This document shows, in pieces, positions 22,015 through 32,343 of a stretch of DNA of 64,000 nt. The stretch is from positions 338,008,638 through 338,072,637 of the forward strand of contig NC_058521.1 in the NCBI RefSeq assembly GCF_904849725.1. The letters are read 5' to 3'. Both the position numbers and the translations under genes were made by a program. Each line of letters begins with the position of its first letter. The first letter of the stretch is position 1. The notes below the pieces were generated by a model. That model made no database searches, was not told where the DNA came from, and worked only from the letters and a program-made list of their open reading frames with translations. This DNA comes from Hordeum vulgare subsp. vulgare (taxonomy: Eukaryota > Streptophyta > Magnoliopsida > Poales > Poaceae).

Positions 22015-25000
22015 ACCACTGCCAACTTGGAACCTTTTCAGAGTTCATTTCAAATGCTTTTCAATTTCATGGTCTTATAGCTCAAAATAATTAGTAAATG
22101 CATGAAAAATAACAAATGAAGTCAGAAAGGGTTGTAAATTGATGATGTGGCTTTGAATGGTGCATTTTGAACATAGAAAACTATGGAGTTCAAATAAGTT
22201 CAAAAAAATGAAATCCCTTTGTAACAGACGAGTTTCCGTATGAAACCCTGATACTTCGAAAGAGATTGTCCGTTTTGTACACGAAGTGCATCCAGTTTTT
22301 GCCGTAACCCTCTCAACTTTCTCACACATGCTATGTGGGTGAAATGATGATACCATGCTAACTTGGAACTTTTTCAGAGTTAATTTCAAATGCTTTTCAA
22401 TTTCATGGTCTTATAGCTCAAAATAATCAGTAAATGCATGGAAAATAACAAATGAAGTCAGAAAGGATTGTAAATTGATGATGTGGCTTTGAATGGGGCA
22501 TTTCGAACACAGAAAAACTATGTAGTTCCAATAAGTTCAAAAAAATGAAATCCCTTTGTAATAGACGAGTTTCCGTACGAAACCCTCATACTTCGAAAGA
22601 GATTGTCCGTTTTGTACACGAAGTGCATCCAGTTTTTGCCGTAACCCTCTCAAGTTTCTCGCACATGCTATGTGGGTGAAATGATGATACCATGCTAACT
22701 TGGAACCTTTTCAGAGTTAGTTTCAAATGCTTTTCAATTTCATGGTCTTATAGCTCAAAATAATCAGTAAATGCATGGAAAATAACAAATGAAGTCAGAA
22801 AGGGTTGTAAGTTGATGATGTTGCTTTGAATGGTAGATTTTGAACACAGAAAAACTATGGAGTTCAAATAAGTTCAAAAAAATGAAATCCCTTTGTAACA
22901 CATGAGTTTCTGTATGAAGCCGTGATACTTCGAAAGAGATTGTCCGTTTTGTACATGAAGTGCATCCAGTTTTTGCTGTAACCCTCTCAACTTTCTCGCA
23001 CATGCTATGTGGGTGAAATGATGATACCATGCCAACTTGGAACCTTTTCAGAGTTCATTTCAAATGCTTTTCAATTTCATGGTCTTATAGCTCAAACTAA
23101 TTAGTAAATGCATGAAAAATAACAAATGAAGTCAGAAAGGGTTGTAAATTGATGATGTGGCTTTGAAGGGTGCATTTTGAACACAGAAAAACTATGTAGT
23201 TCAAATAAGTTCAAAAAAATGAAATCCCTTTGTAACAGACGAGTTTTCGTATGAAACCCTCATACTTTGAAAGAGATTGTCCGTTTTGTACACGAAGTGC
23301 ATCCAGTTTTTGCCGTAACCCTCTCAACTTTCTCGCACATGCTATGTGGGTGAAATGATGATACCATGCTAACTTGGAACCTTTTCAGAGTTAATTTCAA
23401 ATGCTTTTCAATTTCATGGTCTTATAGCTCAAAATAATCAGTAAATGCATGGAAAATAACAAATGAAGTCAGAAAGGGTTGTAAATTGATGATGTGGCTT
23501 TGAATGGGGCATTTTGAACACAGAAAAACTATGGAGATCAAATAATTTCAAAAAAATGAAATCCCTTTGTAACAGACGAGTTTCCGTATGAAACCCTGAT
23601 ACTTCGAAAGAGATTGTCCGTTTTGTACACGAAGTGCATCCAGTTTTTGCCGTAACCCTCTCAACATTCTCGCATATGCTATGTGGGTGAAATGATGATA
23701 CCATGCTAACTTGGAACCTTTTCAGAGTTCATTTCAAATGCTTTTTGATTTCATGGTCTTATAGCTCAAAATAATAAGTAAATGCATGAAAAATAACAAA
23801 TGAAGTCAGAAAGGGTTGTAAATTGATGATGTAGCTTTGAATGGTAGATTTTGAACACAGAAAAACTATGGAGTTCAAATAAGTTCAAAAAAATGAAATC
23901 CCTTTGTAACACATGAGTTTCCGTATGAAACCGTGATACTTCGAAAGAGATTGTCCGTTTTGTACACGAAGTGCATCCAGTTTTTGCCGTAACCATCCCA
24001 ACTTTCTCGCACATGCTATGTGGGTGAAATGATGATACCATGCCAACTTGGAACCTTTTCAGAGTTCATTTCAAATGCTTTTCAATTTCATGGTCTTATA
24101 GCTCAAAATAATTAGTAAATGCATGAAAAATAACAAATGAAGTCAGAAAGGATTGTAAATTGATGATGTGGCTTTGAATGGTGCATTTTGAACACAGAAA
24201 AACCATGGAGATCAAATAAGTTCAAAAAAATGAAATCCCTTTGTAACAAACGAGTTTCCGTATGAAACCCTCATACTTCGAAAGAGATTGTCCGTTTTGT
24301 ACACGAAGTGCATCCAGTTTTCGCCGTAACCCTCTCAACTTTCTCGCACGTGCTATGTGGGTGAAATGATGATACCATGCCAACTTGGAACCTTTTCAGA
24401 GTTCATTTCAAATGCTTTTCAATTTCATGGTCTTATAGCTCAAAATAATCAGTAAATGCATGGAAAATAACAAATGAAGTCAGAAGGGGTTGTAAATTGA
24501 TGATGTGGCTTTGAATGGTGCATTTTGAACACAGAAAAACTATAGAGTTCAAATAAGTTCAAAAAAATGAAATCCCTTTGTAACAGACGAGTTTCGAGAT
24601 GAAACCCTGATACTTCGAAAGAGATTGTCCGTTTTGTACACGAAGTGCATCCAGTTTTTGCCGTAACCCTCTCAACTTTCTCGCACATGCTATGTGGGTG
24701 AAATGATGATACCATGCAAACTTGGAACCTTTTCAGAGTTCATTTCAAATGCTTTTCAATTTCATGGTCTTATAGCTCAAAATAATCAGTAAATGCATGA
24801 AAAATAACAAATGAAGTTAGAAAGGGTTGTAAATTGATGATGTGGCTTTGAGTGGTGCATTTTGAACATAGAAAAACTATGGAGTTCAAATAAGTTTTAA
24901 AAAATGAAATCCCTTTGTAAAAGACGAGTTTCCGTATGAAACCGTGATACTTCGAAAGAGATTATTCGTTTTGTACACGAAGTGCATCCAGTTTTTGCCG

Positions 25001-26060
25001 TAACCCTCTCAACTTTCTCGCACATGCTATGTGGGTGAAATGATGATACCATGCCAACTTGGAACCTTTTCAGGGTTCATTGCAAATGCTTTTCAATTTC
25101 ATGGTCTTATAGCTCAAAATAATCAGTAAATGCATGAAAAATAACAAATGAAGTCAGAAAGGGTTGTAAATTGATGATGTTGCTTTGAATGGTGCATTTT
25201 GAACACAGGAAAACTATGGAGTTCAAATAAGTTCAAAGAAATGAAATCCCTTTGTAACAGACGAGTTTCCGTATGAAACCCTCATACTTCGAAAGAGATT
25301 GTCTGTTTTGTACACGAAGTGCATCCAGTTTTTGCCGTAACCCTCTCAACTTTCCCGCACATGCTATGTGGGTGAAATGATGATACCATGCCAACTTGGA
25401 ACCTTTTCAGTGTTCATTTCAAATGCTTTTCAATTTCATGGTCTTATAGCTCAAAATAATCAGTAAATGCATGAAAAATAACAAATGAAGTCAGAAAGGG
25501 TTGTAAATTAATGATGTGGCTTTGAATGGTGCATTTTGAACACAGAAAAACTATGGAGTTCAAATAAGTTCAAAAAAATGAAATCCCTTTGTAACAGAAG
25601 AGTTTCCATATGAAACCCTCATACTTCGAAAGAGATTGTCCGTTTTGTACACGAAGTGCATCCAGTTTTTGCCGTAACCCTCTCAACTTTCTCGCACATG
25701 CTATGTGAGTGAAACAATTATACTATGCCAACTTGGAACCTTTTCAAAGTTCATTTCAAATGCTTTTTCAATTTCAAGGTCTTATAGCTCAGAATAATTA
25801 GTAAATGCATGAAAAATAACAAATGAAGTCAGAAAGGGTTGTACATTGATGATGTGGCTTTGAATGGTGCATTTTGAACACAGAAAAACTATATAGTTCA
25901 AATAAGTTCAAAAAAATGAAATCCCTTTGTAACAAACGAGTTTTCGTATGAAACCCTCATACTTCGAAAGAGATTGTCCGTTTTGTACACGGAGTGCATC
26001 CAGTTTTTGCCGTAACCCTATCAACTTTCTTGCATATGCTATGTGGATGAAATGATGATA
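22015..26060 (+). repeat. Tandem array: 12 copies of a 337-bp unit
   Basis: The anchor 'accatgc(c/t)aacttgg' recurs at 22352, 22689, 23026, 23363, 23700, 24037, 24374, 24711, 25048 and 25385: ten sites exactly 337 bases apart. It recurs again at 25722 (337) and 26060 (338), and the first copy begins near 22015. Units differ by scattered substitutions with almost no indels. The last two copies are slightly more diverged (for example 'gaaacaattatactatgcc'). Minus-strand frames of about 88 residues repeat in several units only because the unit repeats. One diverged unit occurs in CACTA-1 (12690-13016). Confidence 0.97.
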
Positions 26061-26068
26061 CCATGCCA

Positions 26069-26153
26069 AAATAAAAGAGAGGCGCAATGCTCACCTGCAC
26101 GTTGCTTAGTTTCAGGCCAATGTGCAGGTGAGCACTGCGCTTCTCCCTTTGTA
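26069..26153. repeat. Near-perfect hairpin beside the 337-bp array
   Basis: GCGCAATGCTCACCTGCAC (26082-26100) pairs with GTGCAGGTGAGCACTGCGC (26122-26140) with one mismatch. The stem extends a further 10 or so bases through purine/pyrimidine runs, and the loop is 21 bases. The shape is like a small-RNA precursor or a tiny foldback element. Expression is unknown. Confidence 0.8.
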
Positions 26154-26249
26154 ACAGCCTTAGAACTGGTACTAAAGGAATCAACTAAAAAGCTTTTATA
26201 AACCTCTAGTATTATTGAAACGAAAATTGTATAGAATGTTGTTACCAAC

Positions 26250-26430
26250 TTTAATAGCAAAAAGAATAATCATAAAAGAAAATGAATAAGTAATTAGAAT
26301 TTTGTTCAAAACATTAAAAGCAAAAAGAATTATCATAAAAGAAAATAAATAAGTAATTAGAATTTTGTTACAAACTTTAATAGCAAAAAGAATTATTGTA
26401 AAAGAAAATAAATAAGTAATTAGAAACAAA
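26250..26430 (+). repeat. Three tandem copies of a 63-bp AT-rich unit
   Basis: 'gcaaaaagaat' recurs at 26257, 26320 and 26383, and the text between matches well (gaaaataaataagtaattag). The third copy is truncated. Confidence 0.9.
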
Positions 26431-26620
26431 AAAGAAAGCAAAAAACAGGGATTTTTTTTAAAAAAAAGTGCCACCTACAAGGCCACCACGGCGTGCATAC
26501 GACTAGAAACCCATTACTAGGGCCAGGATGCAGGCCCAATAGGCCCACAAGTACATAGAGTGATTTTAGGCCCAAAAGCCTGCAGTAGAGAGGAGCTCGA
26601 AGTGGTTGGTTCGGCAGGGC

Positions 26621-26663
26621 TTATAAACCACTCCGAGCTCCTCTCGCCTAGCGAGGTGGGACT
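26621..26663 (-). promoter_or_regulatory. Candidate plant snRNA-type promoter (USE + TATA)
   Basis: On the minus strand GTCCCACCTCG (26662-26652) is one base from the plant upstream sequence element RTCCCACATCG. Twenty-four bases later comes TTTATAA (26627-26621). A spacing of about 24 bases is the Pol III (U6-like) layout in plants; about ten more would be the Pol II layout. A transcript starting about 25 bases downstream (near 26598) would meet a run of eight T at 26468-26461, giving about 130 nt. That sequence does not resemble U6 or U3 as I know them. The region also forms an inverted repeat (26586-26606 with 26625-26645). Activity is inferred only. Confidence 0.5.
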
Positions 26664-26689
26664 AAACATAGCACCGCATCACGCAAGGC

Positions 26690-26930
26690 CTTTGGTCCCG
26701 GTTGGTGGCACCAATCAGGACTAAAGGGAGGCATTGGTACCGGTTTGTGCCACCAACCGGTACCAATGCCTCCGCTTCCCGCCCTTTGGGCTGCTAAAAA
26801 GAGACCTTTGGTCCCGGTTTGTGCCACCAACCGGTACCAATGCCTCTGCTTCCTGCCCTTTGGGCTGCTGAAAAGAGACCTTTGGTCCCGGTTGGTGCCA
26901 CCAACCGGGACTAAAGGTGGGGCTATATAA
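26690..26930 (+). promoter_or_regulatory. Internal subterminal-repeat island and TATA box (CACTA-2)
   Basis: Repeated units of CCTTTGGTCCCGGTT...ACCAACCGG(G/T)AC lie at 26692-26917. A 65-base part (26754-26818, then 26829-26893) is duplicated almost exactly, including 'ccctttgggctgct'. Immediately after the last GGGACTAAAGG comes GGCTATATAAGC (TATATAA 26924-26930), facing the B3-like gene. This matches the layout of the CACTA-1 island. Confidence 0.65.
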
Positions 26931-26984
26931 GCGTCAGTTTCGAAATTTTGATCACTCCCCCTCTCTCCATTCGATCCCGACGCC

Positions 26985-27225
26985 GCTAGGTTGCCCGTCT
27001 CGCCGTCGACGTCGTCGTCGTCGCCCCGCCGTCCCGCGCCACCCCGCACCGTCCCGCGCCACCCCGCCCCGACGCCGTCCCACACCGCCCCACGCCGTCC
27101 CGCGGTGCCCTGACGCCGTCCCGCGCCGCCCCGCCCCAACGGCGTCCCGCACTGCACCTCGCCGTCACCGTCGCCGTCGCCGTCCCCGGCACCGTCGCCG
27201 TCCCCGGCACCGTCGCCGTGAGCAA
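26985..27225 (+). repeat. GC-rich minisatellite in the leader of the B3-like gene
   Basis: Imperfect tandem copies of CCGTCCCGCGCCACCCCGC-like units (27028-27140) are followed by CCGTCGCCGTCCCCGGCA units (27160-27220). The sequence lies just downstream of the TATA box, so it is probably transcribed leader. The long open frames on both strands come from the repeat. Confidence 0.8.
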
Positions 27226-28356
27226 AGATTTTTTTTCAAAAATAAGGTCAACTCAGATAGGTCCGGTGCTCTTTGTATGTTAACTCAGGTAGCAGATCAA
27301 TCTTCAGAGTAGATGTAGGTCAACACAGGTTTACTTTATGGTCAGTGCATGGTATAGATTTAGGCTGCTCAATGTTTATGGCTGATATATCAAATAAATT
27401 GACTACAATTTGAGATTTAGTTTAAAATTTATGCTTCTGGCTAGATTATGTTTCTCTATTATTGTGTCTCAAGGTACTTCAATACTTATCCCCCAAAAAA
27501 GTACTTAAATACTTTATTTATGGATATATTTTTTATTGTTTTTGCAAATGCTATTTTGAAATATAGCACGTTATTAGCGCGCTATAACTTGTGTAGCATT
27601 TGGAGAAGGGCCTCGCTATATTTTATAGGACGCTATTTTTTCGCTCATATATATGCAAAGATCGAATATGTCAAATTTTTATGATTTTTTTCTGTTCATA
27701 AAATTTTTATTATTTTTTTCGGTTGTAATTTTGTTCATAGAATTTTAATGATTTTTTTGTTCATAGTATTTTCTTTGTCAATTTATGTATATGTTCATAT
27801 TGTGTATGTATAGGAAAATTGTGCATGATCAAAGTCATTTATGAATATCTTCATATTTAGAATAGAGGAAAAAGGAAAAAATAAGAAGAGAAAATGTTTA
27901 ATATAATTAGTTAGAAAAATAATAGAAATATAATTAAGTACTACTTTATTTTATTTATAGTAAGTGCTTTATATATAGTTGAACTAGCTAGTTGATTTAA
28001 TAAAATACTTTATTTTACTATATATAGAAGTAGTTTGTTTTTAGTAAGTACTACTTTATTTATTTATAGTAAGTGCTTAGTAGTTGAACTAGTTGATTTA
28101 ATTAATAAAACTACTTTATTTAACTATATATAGAAGTAGTTACCGCATCGATGTCGACTTGTTGTTATATATAATCGTGACACACTTTAGTTAACTATGT
28201 ATGATGATGATTAATTAGTAGGACTTGTTGTTATATATGATGATGTATGATGCGAGCATGAAGAGTTATTATATATAGATGTTCAATTCTTTCAATATAT
28301 ATAGTGTATCACGATTATATTGTTGTTTACACACATTTACCATATTAAAATAGGAA
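27226..28356 (+). other. AT-rich stretch before the B3-like gene
   Basis: This is probably a leader intron of the B3-like gene. It includes a short palindrome-rich patch (27550-27640, with 'gctattttgaaatatagc') and duplicated text of the 'tactactttatttatttatagtaagtgct' kind near 27940-28090. No coding domain is seen. Confidence 0.45.
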
Positions 28357-29765
28357 ATGTCTAACGATGGATATCGGGAGTGTGAATATTGCGGCGACTC
28401 TTGGGGTATGTGCGACATGCCTCACCTGCGAGACGATAGGTTCTTCAGCATGAAGCTTGACGAGAACGGTGATATGTACCTCCCTTGCCATGCAAGAAGA
28501 TATGTGTTGGAAAGGCTCGGTTTCAAAGACCACGAGAGAATTGAGACGAGGAGCGCTAAGCTGAGGACTATACATGGTCACACATTTGTTATCAAAGTAT
28601 TTAATTCAGTTTTTCTAACAGATTTGGGTGCCCAAAGTGGGAAGATCTTTGCAAGGCATATGGATTTCCGAAGGGAATGGAAATCACCTTCTATCTTTGT
28701 CCTGAAGATAATATGCCAGACAACATCGACATTTGGGTGGTTGTCGATGATATGCTTCCTGTTTTACCTCCATGTGAGTTTCTCAACCATATTTGTCAAG
28801 TAATTTGCATTTATATTTATAAATAGTTGGTGTATTCAACCTGTTTTCCTCTCGCAATTTACATGTCATGTGGTGTTCATCGTCTATTAAAACTTTGGCC
28901 ACACGTTGCAGGTTCCTAGTTATTGGGCCATAGTTATAATTATATCATGGTACATGTTGTACAAACAACAACAACAACAAAAATTGTCCTTTGAATGATC
29001 GTAGCACATGTGGTCGTTTTGAATGGTTTATATAATGCCCACATATTGTGGACAATCAAAATTTCTAAGTATTTTTGAAACATTAAATTATTACAAAATT
29101 TGGGTGGTTGTCGATGATATGCTTCCTGTTTTACCTTCATGTGAAGTAATTTGCATTTATACTTAGAAATAGTTGGTGTTCATCTATACTAAATTTGTTA
29201 AATTATAATTTACAGCTTATTTCGTTGCTTCGACTGAATTATGAAAATTAATTGACACGACACACTACACGTATGGATCACTTCTCCACTTTCTTGTTGC
29301 TGGTGTTCTGGCTTCTAGGGATACCTTCCCGTATCATATTGGAATTGGCCAAAATTATTCATTTTACATGCCACTAGTGCATAGGTTGAGTCCAGATGAC
29401 ATTCGCCGAAATGTCTTGGTAAGAGTTTCCTAATTAAGTACGCTCCACTATTGCATAACTGGTGTTGATTATATTGCTAACTAGGTTATTATTATGTTCT
29501 TCAACAGCAACTGCCACATGATGTAGTGCCTCCGTTAATGGACCCAGAAGGTCAAATGAGAATTAGAAGCCCGCTGAGGGCTGAGTTCTATGCTCCATAC
29601 TTGATTAATTTCAAATCAAGATAAGAAAGACTCCAAATTGAAGCATGGAGAGAAATAAAGAAGGTTCGTTTGCCACAAGCTGGAGACCGTTGGATCTCTG
29701 TGATTCATCATGGAGCCATAGGTCTTATTCTGTTTTATGACATTATATCTAAGAGCGAGGACTAG
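28357..29765 (+). pseudogene. B3-like DNA-binding protein gene of CACTA-2, broken
   Basis: The ATG at 28357 opens an exon with a Cys/His-rich start (CEYCGDSWGMCDMPH, later PCHARR), possibly a zinc ribbon. A first B3-like half follows (FVIKVFNS; after a frameshift near 28610, CPKWEDLCKAYGFPKGMEI). After an intron, an exon ends at 29418 (YMPLVHRLSPDDIRRNVL, good GT donor). The next exon starts at 29508 after AG and ends in a second B3-like part (GDRWISVIHHGAIGLILFYD), stop at 29763-29765. An in-frame TAA interrupts it near 29622. The frameshift and stop make it a pseudogene. The B3 assignment rests on pattern (a hydrophobic strand, GF.KGMEITF, then GD.W..V...G..L..FYD) and needs a profile search. 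Confidence 0.45.
28724..29175 (+). repeat. Direct duplication of an exon/intron border in the B3-like gene
   Basis: The text 'atttgggtggttgtcgatga' to 'cctgttttacc' at 28730-28772 recurs at 29099-29142. It is followed by 'aagtaatttgcatttata' (28797 and 29144) and 'aaatagttggtgt'. The second copy lacks the roughly 25 bases after 'catgtgag'. Confidence 0.9.
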
Positions 29766-30184
29766 GTCTTATGAGAGACAAGTTATTCTAGTTTATATTA
29801 TTACTTGACATGATCGATTAATTAGGATGCATGATGCATGTGATGACTATATATATTATGACGTTTCTCTGTTTTATTTTATGTGTATCATATGATAACT
29901 TGGTATATGATTAAGTTGATGATGAGTTGTTAGATGATCGATTAGAATGCTATTGCCATTCGATGAAAATGATATGAAATGATATAGTGTAAAAAAGATG
30001 CATATATGTGCATGTAACTCGTGTCTACATTTTATAAATATGTTCGACAAAGCACGACGGATGACCAAGCACGGAGATATATAAGAGAGGACACTTTTCT
30101 CTATTAGCTAGCTAATAACAACCTAAATTAACCCCTAAACCAGCCCCTTTAAAAAAACATCAGCTCCACCCAGGTGCTGACGCG
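29766..30184. other. AT-rich 3' flank inside CACTA-2
   Basis: This lies between the stop of the B3-like gene and the right terminal repeats. It is AT-rich, probably a 3' untranslated region, with no recognisable feature. Confidence 0.4.
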
Positions 30185-30401
30185 TGGATGCCTTTTGGTC
30201 CCGATTGGTGTCATCAACCAGGACTGAAGGCCCCCCTGCCTGGCCTGGCCTCAGCGGCCACGTGGAGGCCCACCTGTCCTGGTTCGTGTAAGAACCGGGA
30301 CTAAAGGCAAAGGGCATTAGTAACGACCTTTTTGTCCCGGTTCCAAAACCGGGACAGAAGGCCCTTATGAACCGGGACAAAAGGCCCTTTTTCTACTACT
30401 G
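30185..30401. repeat. Right subterminal repeats of CACTA-2
   Basis: Copies of TTTGGTCCCG, CCGGGACTAAAGG, TTTTTGTCCCGGTT and CCGGGACAAAAGG lead into the terminal inverted repeat, which ends CTACTACTG at 30401. Confidence 0.85.
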
Positions 30402-32343
30402 TAGGGTGATAATGGATCTCCCTGTCGAATCTCTCTCGTAGGAGTGAATTGATCAAGTTTCTTCCCATTCAGTAAGACCGCAAAAGTAACCGAGCTAACC
30501 ATCTTCATAATAATATTTACCCAAGCTGGTGCAAACCCCAGTCTGGTCATCATGGCTCTCAAATAGTCCCACTCCAATCGATCATATGCTTTCATCATAT
30601 CCAGTTTCAAGGCACAGAAACCATTCCTCTTCGATTTACTCCGTTTCATGAAATGCAGGCACTCATAAGCAGATATTATGTTATCAGTGATAATCCTCCT
30701 CCAACAAAAGCTGATTGCTCTTCTGATATGATCTCCGGGAGGATGGATTTCAATTTGTTTGCTATAACTTTGGAAGCTATTTTGTAGATGACATTACATA
30801 GGTTTATCGGGCGGAATTGAGTAAGAAGGGTGGGACTTGTTACCTTAGGTATCAATACCAAGATAGTTTCGTTCAAGTTGTTTACCTCTTCTTCCCCTTT
30901 CAGAATTTTTAAGATGATTGTGGTGATCTCAGTTCCACATACATCCCAATACCGTTGAAAGAAATGGGCAGGGAATCCATCTGAGCCCGACGCTTTGGTA
31001 GGTGCCCTTTGAAAGAGAGCCAAATTCACCTCCTCCTTGGTGTACTCCGAGATCAAAAGATGGTTCATCTCGTTGGTAACTTTCAGAGGTACCCTAATGA
31101 GCCCCTCCTCCATATTTGATGTACCCTCTCATGTGTAGAGATAGTGGTAGAAATCTGTCACCATATGTTCCATATCTTCGGCATCATCAACCGTAGTGCC
31201 ATCCTCCCTTACTAGGGATTTAATCTTATTCTTGCGCCTTTGTTTGCTCGCCCGCAGATGGAAAAATTTGGTATTTCTGTCACCTTCCTTGAGCCATGTC
31301 ACCTGTGACCGCTGACGCCACATAACCTCCTCCTTGTGATAGAGCTCTGTTAGTCTATCCTTGATTTTTGTTTCAATCCGCGTAGGTTCGGTGCAGCTCA
31401 AATCCTCCTGAAGGTTTGCCAGGTCTCCATTTAGTCGTTCGATCTTCTTACGAACATTGCCAAACGTGGTTTTGTCCCAACGTCCAAGTCCTTTTGACAG
31501 AGCATCGATTTTCCCCTTTAGTCCTGCAACTGTTGTGACCCCTGGGCCCTGCCAATGCTGTTGTACCTCCTCTTGGAAGCCATCATGGGATTCCCACATC
31601 ATATCATACTTGAAGGGTTGCTGCCGGAATTGTCTATCTAGTTGGCCTTCGGTTTGAAGCAAGATAGGGTTGTGATCTGAAGTGGCAGCCACTTTGTGGA
31701 ACAATGTCGCGTGTGGGAAGATGCTACACCATTCCCCACTTGCTAATGCTCTGTCTAGCCGTACGCGGGTATAGTTACCTCCAACTACCCTTTTTTCAAA
31801 TGTCCATCTCGGTCCGGTAAACCCAAGATCAGACAGTCCACAAACATCGATGGCGTCTCGGAATCCATGAACCTGCGTCATACTGCGATGGCTTGATCCC
31901 TCATACTCGTCCAGTCACAAGACCTCATTAAAATCCCCAATGCACAATCATGGGCGGTCATTTGTAGAGGCTAATGACCGTAGAAGGTCCCAAGTTATAC
32001 CTCTCTCCTCTACCCGTGCTTCTCCGTAAACCACCGTCAACCTCAACTTTGGCACCCCTGGCATGGTGATTAGAGCATCAATGTGATATTCAGAGTAGTC
32101 AAAGGTCTCAAGCTTTATTGAATTGTTCCAAAAAATACCAATGCCACCACTCCTTCCAGAACTACTGACTACAAAAGAAAGATCATAACCTAGTGAGCTT
32201 GCTAAGCTTTCTACTCTACCTCCAGGAAGTTGAGTTTCCACAATGCAAACCACTAGTGGAGTATACCGCCTTGCTAGATTGCGACGCTCACAAACTATCT
32301 CGGGTCTCCCTGCCCCTCGTCAGTTCCAGCAAAGCATGCTCAT
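30402..32343 (-). pseudogene. LINE ORF2, first half: endonuclease and start of RT
   Basis: The ATG at 32343 opens MSMLCWN, the usual start of the plant L1 endonuclease domain, but the next codon is TGA. The endonuclease continues (VCIVETQLP near 32250; LCIGDFNEVL near 31920, again followed by an in-frame TGA; SDHNPILL near 31680). The RT region begins near 31110 (KASGSDGFPAHFFQRYW; FRPINLCNVIYKIASKVIANK near 30790; EQSAFVGG near 30715; LKLDMMKAYDRLEWDYL near 30600) and is cut by CACTA-2 right after GDPLSP at 30405. Several stops and one frameshift show that the copy is dead. Confidence 0.9.

Larger units (their letters stand above)
21563..30401. mobile_element. CACTA element 2 (8.8 kb, TSD TAG)
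   Basis: The left end is CACTAGTCAAAAATAGGGC at 21563. The right end is the inverse of CAGTAGTAGAAAAAGGGCC at 30401 (one change from CACTA at the tip). TAG flanks both ends (21560-21562 and 30402-30404). GGGAC-type subterminal repeats lie at 21600-21835 and 30185-30385. No tnp2 is present, so it is non-autonomous. The contents from left to right are a 337-bp repeat array, small hairpins, an snRNA-like promoter, an internal repeat island with a TATA box, and a broken B3-like gene. Removing the element and one TAG restores the LINE RT frame exactly. Confidence 0.93.

Noticed and set aside
22015..26060. The regular 337-bp array as a CRISPR-like array or gene family
   Set aside because: The whole unit repeats with no unique spacers. 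The 88-residue minus-strand frames recur only because the DNA does, and several units have them broken.
26648..27312. GC-rich frames up to 169 residues on both strands of CACTA-2
   Set aside because: They cross the promoter island and a minisatellite. Composition is repeat-driven, and frames exist on both strands at once.
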